Source: Prevotella sp. (GTDB lineage: Bacteria; Bacteroidota; Bacteroidia; Bacteroidales; Bacteroidaceae). Taken from it: DNA of 11,755 bases. Numbering within the stretch: position 1 is the first letter of the stretch; every line of letters starts with the position of its first letter. This document shows, piece after piece, positions 1 through 5,280 of this stretch. The translations under genes and the position numbers were made by a program. The notes under the pieces were generated by a model. It was not told the origin of the DNA. It saw nothing but the letters and a program-made list of their open reading frames with translations, and searched no databases. The stretch covers positions 1 to 11,755 of the forward strand of contig JAJWLX010000085.1 of assembly GCA_021636625.1 (NCBI GenBank), written 5' to 3'.

Positions 1-150
1 GGTAGTACCCACCCAGGCAGAGTAAGCCTTCGCCAAACCTCCCAGAACAATCACGACCAATAAGGCCAGGAAGATGTGTTTCTTTTTAATCTTTCTGTTT
101 TTTCCTAATCCTTTTCTCATATCTATTCCTTTATCTATTCCTTTTTTCAT
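1..150 (-). CDS. N-terminus of a membrane-anchored protein (partial)
   Basis: Only about 50 codons are visible; the gene runs off the left edge of the window. From the ATG at 150 the protein starts MKKGIDKGIDMRKG, then a Lys-rich stretch, then one hydrophobic segment (FLALLVVIVLGG) and AYSAWVGTT. This is the pattern of an N-in single-pass anchor whose bulk lies in the periplasm. A second in-frame ATG at 120 has the same upstream sequence (AAAGGAATAGAT), so either start is possible. A good promoter lies just upstream (173-203). The short segment after the anchor reminds me of membrane-anchored CobN-like/HmuS heme or cobalt chelatase-type proteins of Bacteroidota. That is recall from very few residues, so the function is left open. 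Confidence 0.6.
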   Translation of the reverse strand, partial: MKKGIDKGIDMRKGLGKNRKIKKKHIFLALLVVIVLGGLAKAYSAWVGTT

Positions 151-159
151 ATCTATTCC
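121..159 (-). repeat. short repeats duplicating the ribosome-binding region and start codon
   Basis: On the minus strand GGAATAGAT occurs three times (159-151, 141-133, 129-121). The first and third copies are each followed directly by ATG and an A-rich run. The gene therefore has two in-frame starts with near-identical translation-initiation context 30 bases apart. This looks like a small local duplication. Confidence 0.6.
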
Positions 160-172
160 TTTTATCGGGCTG

Positions 173-203
173 CAAAGGTATAGCTTATTTAGAATTTGTA
201 CAA
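173..203 (-). promoter_or_regulatory. Bacteroidota-type promoter for the gene at the left edge
   Basis: On the minus strand a -33 TTG (203-201) is followed after exactly 20 bases by TACCTTTG (180-173), which matches the TAnnTTTG -7 consensus. The expected transcription start is about 15 bases before the ATG at 150. The -33 element is the end of a motif shared with the fldA promoter (see 201-224). Confidence 0.7.
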
Positions 204-224
204 TACCTAGAAATTGTGATTTTC
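201..224 (-). promoter_or_regulatory. candidate operator shared with the flavodoxin promoter
   Basis: Read on the minus strand this 24-base stretch ends in TTTCTAGGTATTG and is identical at 18 of 24 positions (my hand alignment) to 4858-4881 upstream of the flavodoxin gene. In both places the final TTG is the -33 element, so a bound protein would cover the promoter. The regulator is unknown. Confidence 0.4.
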
Positions 225-320
225 ACATTTTTTATACTTAGAAGTTGGTATCAGATTGAAAGGTTCGAATCTTCATATCCTAATAAATGAGTAGTCTTTT
301 CATGGATTTACGGAGTTTAG

Positions 321-352
321 TTTGGTAGTTTCACATAAAAGCCGTAACTTTG
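321..352 (+). promoter_or_regulatory. promoter of the tricorn-like protease gene
   Basis: TTTG (321-324), 20 bases, then TAACTTTG (345-352) matches the Bacteroidota TTTG-N20-TAnnTTTG pattern. Transcription would begin near 359, giving a leader of about 25 bases before the ATG at 383. This placement also argues that a TTG at 350 in the same frame is part of the promoter and not a start codon. Confidence 0.75.
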
Positions 353-382
353 CAACATAAATCAAACAGAAACTTTATAATA

Positions 383-3300
383 ATGAAGAAACTGATTCTT
401 AGTGCTGCTCTTCTGGCAGCATCTCTGGCATCCCAGGCCCAGCAGGGTCCGCTGTGGATGCGCTACCCTGCCATCTCACCGGATGGCTCTACCATCGCCT
501 TTGCCTATAAGGGCGATCTCTATTGCGTTCCAGCCAATGGTGGCGAGGCACGCCAGTTGACGACCCATGCTGCTTACGACTCCCAGCCTATCTGGAGCCC
601 TGACGGCAAGAAGATTGCCTTTACTTCCAACCGAGAAGGCAGCCTGGATGTTTACGTCATCTCTGCCAAGGGCGGTGCGCCAACCCGACTCACCACTCAC
701 AGCGGCAAGGAGACTCCAATCGCCTTCAAGGACAACGACCATGTGCTCTTCTCTGCCAACATCATGCCTACAGCCCAGAGCAATCTCTTTGCTGCCAATG
801 AATTCTCACAGGTTTACGAGGTAAGCACTGAGGGCGGTCGTCCTAAGTTGTATTCCGTTCTTCCGATGGAGAACATCAGCATCAACAAGAACGGTCAGGT
901 GCTCTATCACGACAAGAAGGGTTATGAGGATGCATGGCGCAAGCACCATACCTCTCCGATCACCCGAGATATCTGGATGCTCGACAACGGAAAGTACCAG
1001 AAGCTTACTACCTTCAAGGGCGAGGACCGCAACCCGGTATGGGCTGCCGACAACCAGAGTTTCTACTATCTCAGCGAACAGGACGGTTCCTTCAATATCT
1101 ACCGCCGCAACATCGCAAGCGGTAAGGATACCCAGATTACCCAGCAGAAGAAGAACCCTATCCGTTTCCTCACTTCTTCTAACGACGGTTTGCTCTGCTA
1201 TGGTTTCGATGGCGAAATCTATACCGTAAAGGAAGGTGCACAACCTCAGAAGGTCAGCATCTCCATCACTACAGACAACGATGAACCAAGCCTCATCCGC
1301 AAGGTACAGTCTTGGGGCGCTACCGAGATTGCACTTTCTCCAGATGCCAAGGAGGTGGCTTTCGTGATGCACGGTGATGTATATGTTACCTCTACAGAAT
1401 ACAAGACCACCAAGCGAATCACCGATACTCCTCAGCAGGAACGCAACCTGAGCTTTGCTCCTGATGGCAGAAGTCTGGTCTATGCTTCTGAGCGCAATGG
1501 CGTATGGCAGATTTTCCAGGCTAAGATCAAGAACGAGAAGGAGAAGAACTTTACTTACTGCACCGAGGTAGAAGAGGAGCAGCTCACCAAGACCAATGTT
1601 ACTTCTCAATATCCTGCCTACAGTCCTGACGGCAAGGAGGTGGCTTTCTATGAGGATCGTGCTACCCTCCGCATCATCAACCTGAAGTCGAAGGAAGTAC
1701 GCACCGTACTCGATGGCAAGTACAACTATTCTTACTCTGATGGCGACATCTGGTTTGAATGGAGCCCAGACAGCAAGTGGCTCATGTGCAGCTACATCGG
1801 TAATGGCGGATGGAACAATACAGATATCGCCGTGGTAAAGGCTGACGGCAAGGAAGTGCACAACATTACCGACAGCGGTTACAGCGACAGCAACGGCAAG
1901 TGGGTACTCGGAGGAAAGGCTATCCTCTTCGAGAGCGACCGTGCCGGTTATCGCAGTCACGGTTCATGGGGTGCTGAAGAGGATGCCTATCTCATGTTCC
2001 TCGACCTCGAAGCCTACGATCGCTTCCGCATGTCTAAGGAGGAACTCGAATTAGCCGAGGTCAACAAGGACGAGAAGGAGAAGAAGGCTGACGAGAAGGA
2101 GGAGAAGAAGAAGGAAAACAAGAAGAAGAAAGAGGAGAAGACCGGAAAGATTGAGGTAGATAAGGTGAAACCTCTCGAACTCGACTTCGAGAACTGCCGC
2201 GACCGTGTGGTACGTCTTACCGTCAACTCATCCAATATGGGTGATGCCATCATCGACAGCAAGGGTGAGAAGGTTTATTACCAGGCTGCCTTTGAAGGTG
2301 GCTACGACCTCTGGTGTCACGACCTGAAGGAAGGCAGCACTACCCTGATGATGAAGGGTATCGGTGGCGGCGGCTTCGTTGCCGACAAGGATATCAAGAA
2401 CCTCTTCCTCTGCAATGGCAGCAGCATCAAGAAGATTGACCTGGGCAGCAAGGCTACTACCAACATCGACTTTGAGGCTCCATTCAACTACAAGCCTGCC
2501 GAGGAGCGCCAGTATCTCTTCGACCATGTATGGCGTCAGGTAGCTGACAAGTTCTATGATCCAAAGATGCAGGGTGTGGATTGGGAGTACTACCGCAAGG
2601 TGTATGAGAAGTTCTTACCTTATATTAATAATAACTTCGACTTCGCTGAGATGTTGAGCGAGATGCTGGGTGAGCTGAATGCCAGCCATACCGGTTGCCG
2701 TTATTATGCTGGCGGCGCTTCTCTTTCTACCGCAGCTCTCGGTGCCTTCTTCGATCCTAACTACGAGGGTGACGGCTTGAAGATTCAGGAAGTCATCAAG
2801 CGTGGTCCATTCGCCGTGAAGAAGAACGAAGTTACTGCCGGCTGCATCATCGAGAAGATCGATGGAGAGGCTATCAAGGCGGGTAAGGATTACAACGCAT
2901 TGCTCGATGGAAAGGCTGGCAAGAATGTACGTCTCACCATCAAGAACACCAAGGGCAAGACTTTCGACCTCACCATCAAGGCGATTTCACAGAGCAATCA
3001 GCAGGAGCTTCTCTACAAGCGCTGGGTGGATAGAAACCGTGCCATCGTGGACAGTGTATCAAAGGGCAGAATCGCCTATGTTCATGTCAAGGCGATGAAC
3101 AGCGAGAGCTTCCGCACCGTATATAGCGAACTCTTGAGCGACAAGAACCGCAACAAGGATGCCGTAATCGTGGATGAGCGCCACAATGGTGGTGGCTGGT
3201 TGCACGATGACCTCTGCACCCTGCTCAGCGGCAAGCAGTATCAGGAGTTTGTGCCTCATGGAAAGGTTGTGGGCAAGGATCCATTCAACAAGTGGACCAA

Positions 3301-3616
3301 GCCATCCTGCGTTCTGATCTGCGAGGACGACTACAGCAACGGTCATGGTTTCCCATGGGTATATAAGGAGTTGGGCATCGGTAAGCTGATTGGTGCACCG
3401 GTGGCTGGAACAATGACTGCCGTATGGTGGGAGACCTTGATGGACCGCAGCCTGGTATTCGGTATTCCACAGGTAGGTTGCCGTGACATGCGTGGCACCT
3501 TCGGCGAGAACACCACCCTCTATCCAGACGTCGAGGTGTATAATTCTCCAGAGGATTACATCACCGGTCATGATACTCAGCTCATCAGAGCCGTAGAGGA
3601 AATGATGAAGAAGTAA
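383..3616 (+). CDS. secreted tricorn-like S41 protease
   Basis: Predicted exported serine protease of the tricorn family (1077 aa, close to the roughly 1070 aa of archaeal tricorn). Visible in order: a signal peptide (MKKLILSAALLAASLASQA, cleavage likely after residue 19); a long beta-propeller region with PD40/TolB-type repeats (ISPDGSTIAF, WSPDGKKIAFTSNREG, YSPDGKEVAFYED, WSPDSKWL); a very Lys/Glu-rich insert at about 559-590; a tricorn C1 helical domain with NASHTG; a PDZ-like segment (about 795-870); and a C-terminal S41 core. By family comparison the catalytic residues should be Ser768/His769, nucleophile Ser985 (YSNGHG) and Glu1042 (GENT). Asn986 follows the nucleophile where archaeal tricorn has Asp. 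Its likely role is cleaving peptides in the periplasm. It appears monocistronic, with its own promoter and terminator. The ATG at 383 was chosen because it gives a clean signal peptide and sits just after the promoter. Confidence 0.93.
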   Translation: MKKLILSAALLAASLASQAQQGPLWMRYPAISPDGSTIAFAYKGDLYCVPANGGEARQLTTHAAYDSQPIWSPDGKKIAFTSNREGSLDVYVISAKGGAPTRLTTHSGKETPIAFKDNDHVLFSANIMPTAQSNLFAANEFSQVYEVSTEGGRPKLYSVLPMENISINKNGQVLYHDKKGYEDAWRKHHTSPITRDIWMLDNGKYQKLTTFKGEDRNPVWAADNQSFYYLSEQDGSFNIYRRNIASGKDTQITQQKKNPIRFLTSSNDGLLCYGFDGEIYTVKEGAQPQKVSISITTDNDEPSLIRKVQSWGATEIALSPDAKEVAFVMHGDVYVTSTEYKTTKRITDTPQQERNLSFAPDGRSLVYASERNGVWQIFQAKIKNEKEKNFTYCTEVEEEQLTKTNVTSQYPAYSPDGKEVAFYEDRATLRIINLKSKEVRTVLDGKYNYSYSDGDIWFEWSPDSKWLMCSYIGNGGWNNTDIAVVKADGKEVHNITDSGYSDSNGKWVLGGKAILFESDRAGYRSHGSWGAEEDAYLMFLDLEAYDRFRMSKEELELAEVNKDEKEKKADEKEEKKKENKKKKEEKTGKIEVDKVKPLELDFENCRDRVVRLTVNSSNMGDAIIDSKGEKVYYQAAFEGGYDLWCHDLKEGSTTLMMKGIGGGGFVADKDIKNLFLCNGSSIKKIDLGSKATTNIDFEAPFNYKPAEERQYLFDHVWRQVADKFYDPKMQGVDWEYYRKVYEKFLPYINNNFDFAEMLSEMLGELNASHTGCRYYAGGASLSTAALGAFFDPNYEGDGLKIQEVIKRGPFAVKKNEVTAGCIIEKIDGEAIKAGKDYNALLDGKAGKNVRLTIKNTKGKTFDLTIKAISQSNQQELLYKRWVDRNRAIVDSVSKGRIAYVHVKAMNSESFRTVYSELLSDKNRNKDAVIVDERHNGGGWLHDDLCTLLSGKQYQEFVPHGKVVGKDPFNKWTKPSCVLICEDDYSNGHGFPWVYKELGIGKLIGAPVAGTMTAVWWETLMDRSLVFGIPQVGCRDMRGTFGENTTLYPDVEVYNSPEDYITGHDTQLIRAVEEMMKK

Positions 3617-3620
3617 GGAA

Positions 3621-3700
3621 CAGGAATTATTCCGTCGAAATAGGTATCAAAAACAGGAATTATTCCGTCTAAACAGGTATCAAAAACAGGAATTATTCCG
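3621..3700. repeat. 33-base tandem repeat, about 2.4 copies
   Basis: Copies start at 3621, 3654 and 3687. The first two differ at 2 of 33 positions; the third is cut off after 14 bases. Each begins with CAGGAATTATTCCG, which contains the 11-base inverted repeat GGAATTATTCC, and the full copies continue into AGGTATCAAAAA. The array begins 4 bases after the protease stop codon. There is no unique spacer between copies, so it is a minisatellite or repeated protein/RNA site and not a CRISPR. Confidence 0.85.
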
Positions 3701-3712
3701 AGATTTCGATTA

Positions 3713-3728
3713 AATCAATCGATTGATT
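3713..3728. repeat. perfect 16-base palindrome
   Basis: AATCAATCGATTGATT equals its own reverse complement. It lies between the 33-base repeats and the terminator, so it would be transcribed at the end of the protease mRNA. No role is known from the sequence. Confidence 0.7.
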
Positions 3729-3736
3729 CAACATCA

Positions 3737-3774
3737 AAAGAGCGTGATCGCCAAATGAGGCTATCACGCTCTTT
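3737..3774 (+). terminator. hairpin terminator between convergent genes
   Basis: A perfect 12-base stem (AAAGAGCGTGAT and ATCACGCTCTTT) with a 14-base loop, followed on the plus strand by CTTTGTT. It lies 120 bases after the protease stop and 38 bases from the DUF2023 stop on the other strand, where the arm ends in CTCTTTTG. It can therefore serve both genes. Confidence 0.8.
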
Positions 3775-3811
3775 CTTTGTTAACATTAAAATATTCGAAG
3801 ATGAAAGAAAT

Positions 3812-4165
3812 CTAGCAAACTTTCTTCTTTCGCTCACAATAGCGTTCACATTGGGCACAGATGTCATATCCCAGCATGGCACCCAGGATGAAATCCTCTT
3901 CCGGCGTAAGCTGGCATAAGGGTTTGGTGACTATCATGCGGATAGCATCCAGGCATTCCTTCTTACCAAAGAAGAGATTCAGACGGTCGTTGCCAACCGG
4001 CTGGATGATATAATCAATGTTCTGACGCTCTAATCTAGTTATGGCAAAAGACTCATATTTCTTGTTGAAGGTGTAGAGCACCAGGCGGCGCACGCCCTTC
4101 TTATATTCATATATATGATTCATCAGAACCTTCAAATCTACTGGTGTTGCGATTTCCTGCTGCAT
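3812..4165 (-). CDS. DUF2023 family protein, flavodoxin-associated
   Basis: A 117-aa protein starting MQQEIATPVDLKVLMNHIYEYKKGVRRLVL. I recognise it as DUF2023, a small uncharacterised family that sits beside flavodoxin genes in Bacteroidota; the Porphyromonas gingivalis member has the same neighbour. It lies 130 bases downstream of the flavodoxin gene on the same strand, so the two are probably co-transcribed. The C-terminus is cysteine-rich: Cys103, Cys106, Cys110 and Cys117 (CAQCERYC ending in KKKVC), a spacing that could bind a metal or take part in thiol chemistry. The ATG at 4165 is preferred over a TTG at 4183 in the same frame, because the conserved part begins soon after it and GGAT lies just upstream. 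The molecular function is unknown; a link to flavodoxin maturation or electron transfer is inference from context. Confidence 0.85.
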   Translation of the reverse strand: MQQEIATPVDLKVLMNHIYEYKKGVRRLVLYTFNKKYESFAITRLERQNIDYIIQPVGNDRLNLFFGKKECLDAIRMIVTKPLCQLTPEEDFILGAMLGYDICAQCERYCERKKKVC

Positions 4166-4191
4166 ACTATCCGAATTAATCAAGTTTCTTA

Positions 4192-4278
4192 TCAGGAATC
4201 AGAGAATTCTATGATTTAAAAATCTATGAACCCAAAATGACTCAAGATTCTATAGTCAGAGATTTCTATGACTCCTGA
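4192..4278 (-). repeat. 16-base direct repeat in the flavodoxin-DUF2023 gap
   Basis: TCAGAGAATTCTATGA (4199-4214, plus strand) recurs as TCAGAGATTTCTATGA (4256-4271) with one mismatch, 57 bases apart. Outside them TCAGGA (4192-4197) and TCCTGA (4273-4278) are complementary, so the intercistronic RNA could close into a large loop. No strong terminator is seen here, which is consistent with read-through from the flavodoxin gene. Confidence 0.5.
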
Positions 4279-4295
4279 AAAATTATTTTTTAATA

Positions 4296-4790
4296 CTAAA
4301 GCGCTGGTTTGATGGCCTCAATCCAGGCATCGATACGCTCCTCTGTCTTGTCGTCCTCGTTCACCTCATCGAGTGCGAGTCCCAGGAACTTGTCGTCCTC
4401 AACAGCCTCACTGTCATCATAGGTGTATCCATCTGTAGAAACACCAGGCAAAACGGTAGCACCAGCCTCAACAGCGGCATCATAGAGTTCCTTCATGCCG
4501 CCGCAGAATGTATCAGGGTAAGACTCGCTGTCGCCACAACCAAACAGGGCAACAGTCTTGCCAGCCAAGCCGGCACTCTTCAGCGTCTTCACGCCATCAT
4601 ACCAGTCATCCTGCATCTCGCCGGCACCCCATGTAGAAGTACCGAGAATGAGATTCTCATGACTTGCGATAGTAGCATCATCGATGTTAGCTACATCTAC
4701 AGCTTCCACGCCCAACTTAGAGGCGATGGTTTCGGCAATCGACTGGCATGAGCCAGTGGAAGAGCCATAAATTACGATAGTTGTTTTCAT
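4296..4790 (-). CDS. fldA: flavodoxin
   Basis: A 164-aa long-chain flavodoxin, an FMN-binding cytoplasmic electron carrier that can replace ferredoxin, typically under iron limitation. The FMN phosphate loop is at residues 9-15 (GSSTGSC). The loop that stacks on the isoalloxazine ring carries Trp (STWGAGEMQDDW), and the second stacking loop has Tyr (GCGDSESYPDTFC). The C-terminal half is acidic, as is usual for flavodoxins. The ATG at 4790 follows AAGGA (4798-4794), an unusually good Shine-Dalgarno site for this window. A promoter is present at 4830-4860, and the DUF2023 gene follows downstream. Iron-dependent regulation is expected from what is known of flavodoxins; the repeated TAGGTATT elements upstream are candidate operators. 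Confidence 0.96.
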   Translation of the reverse strand: MKTTIVIYGSSTGSCQSIAETIASKLGVEAVDVANIDDATIASHENLILGTSTWGAGEMQDDWYDGVKTLKSAGLAGKTVALFGCGDSESYPDTFCGGMKELYDAAVEAGATVLPGVSTDGYTYDDSEAVEDDKFLGLALDEVNEDDKTEERIDAWIEAIKPAL

Positions 4791-4829
4791 TTGTCCTTAA
4801 TCTCTTTTAGTTACATTTATTTTCGGGTG

Positions 4830-4860
4830 CAAAGATACAGCCTTTTCCCTTTATCTGCAA
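4830..4860 (-). promoter_or_regulatory. promoter of fldA
   Basis: On the minus strand TTG (4860-4858), 20 bases, then TATCTTTG (4837-4830) matches the Bacteroidota promoter pattern. Transcription should begin near 4823, giving a leader of about 33 bases with an AAGGA ribosome-binding site. Confidence 0.8.
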
Positions 4861-4893
4861 TACCTAAAAATGATGGTTTCGGGAAAATACCTA
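4858..4893 (-). promoter_or_regulatory. candidate operator with two TAGGTATT elements
   Basis: Minus-strand TAGGTATT occurs at 4893-4886 and again at 4866-4859, 27 bases apart. The second copy overlaps the fldA -33 element. The 24 bases 4858-4881 resemble 201-224 upstream of the gene at the left edge. The position suggests repression by occlusion; the identity of the protein is unknown. Confidence 0.4.
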
Positions 4894-4914
4894 GATATGG
4901 GGATAGGAGAAAAG

Positions 4915-4937
4915 TTTTAGGATGGTTTATCCTAAAA
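4915..4937. promoter_or_regulatory. 9-base inverted repeat between fldA and the ATPase pseudogene
   Basis: Arms TTTTAGGAT (4915-4923) and ATCCTAAAA (4929-4937) are perfectly complementary with a 5-base loop. The arms resemble the nearby ACCTAAAA / TTTTAGGT elements, so this may be a further site for the same regulator. It lies just upstream of a weak -7-like TATCTTCG (4943-4950) facing the pseudogene. Confidence 0.45.
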
Positions 4938-4984
4938 AATAGTATCTTCGCAGCAAATATATAATCAAAGAACAATGAAATGAT

Positions 4985-5262
4985 ATGAAACGAATAGAAA
5001 GAACGGAATATCTCAATAAGCTGATTGCTTTCAAAGACAAGTCTCTTATCAAAGTGAGCAGACAATATCGGCAACATCCTATCCACCAAGCGCATAGCCG
5101 ACATCATGACTACCGACGGAAGAAAAATAGACCAGAAAACCGTGGAACGATCTTACACTTGATGAAGACCCTACTGCCGATTACAACGGTATCAAGAGAA
5201 TCAATGCCATAAGATGGCTGATGGGAGAAACAGAGTTGAACCAAAAGAAAGTTTGGAAGTGA
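4985..5262 (+). pseudogene. AAA/DUF4143 ATPase remnant, two internal deletions
   Basis: Three pieces of an ATPase of this family lie in three different frames. The first (4985-5056) gives MKRIERTEYLNKLIAFKDKS followed by LIKV, the typical start just before the Walker A loop, which is missing. The second (from 5058) reads ADNIGNILSTKRIADIM and then TTDGRKIDQKTVE, the winged-helix-like middle. The third (from about 5149) reads LTLDEDPTADYNGIKRINAI and RWLMGETE, the usual C-terminal end, with a stop at 5260-5262. About 90 codons remain where the intact family has roughly 400. All catalytic motifs are gone, so the gene is dead. It is a different subgroup from the intact ATPase at 10067-11239. Recognition is from family memory; no alignment was run. 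Confidence 0.7.
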
Positions 5263-5280
5263 CCTCATAGAGGTCACTTC
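5256..5280. terminator. bidirectional hairpin shared by two convergent gene ends
   Basis: GAAGTGACCTC (5256-5266) and GAGGTCACTTC (5270-5280) form a perfect 11-base stem with a 3-base loop. The plus-strand side continues into TTCGTTCTGTT; the minus-strand side continues into CAAACTTTCTTTTGG. The stop codon of the pseudogene lies in the left arm and the stop of the minus-strand lipoprotein gene lies in the right arm. Confidence 0.65.

Noticed and set aside
262..271. GGTTCGAATC, identical to a tRNA T-loop core
   Set aside because: The flanking bases do not make a proper T stem, and no acceptor stem, anticodon arm or CCA end can be placed around it.
350..382. Upstream TTG start for the tricorn-like protease
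   Set aside because: The TTG overlaps the -7 promoter element and would put 11 polar residues before an otherwise perfect signal peptide.
806..1960. A 384-codon open frame on the minus strand inside the protease gene
   Set aside because: It is antisense to a clear tricorn propeller. Its length follows from the codon bias of the true gene, and its product has no recognisable motifs.
2014..2262. A Phe/Ser-rich minus-strand frame
   Set aside because: It is the antisense of the Lys/Glu-rich insert; low complexity only.
3621..3700. A mini CRISPR array
   Set aside because: The repeat units abut with no variable spacers, and there are no cas genes in the window.
4166..4183. TTG start adding 6 residues to the DUF2023 protein
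   Set aside because: The ATG at 4165 has better upstream context and fits the family start.
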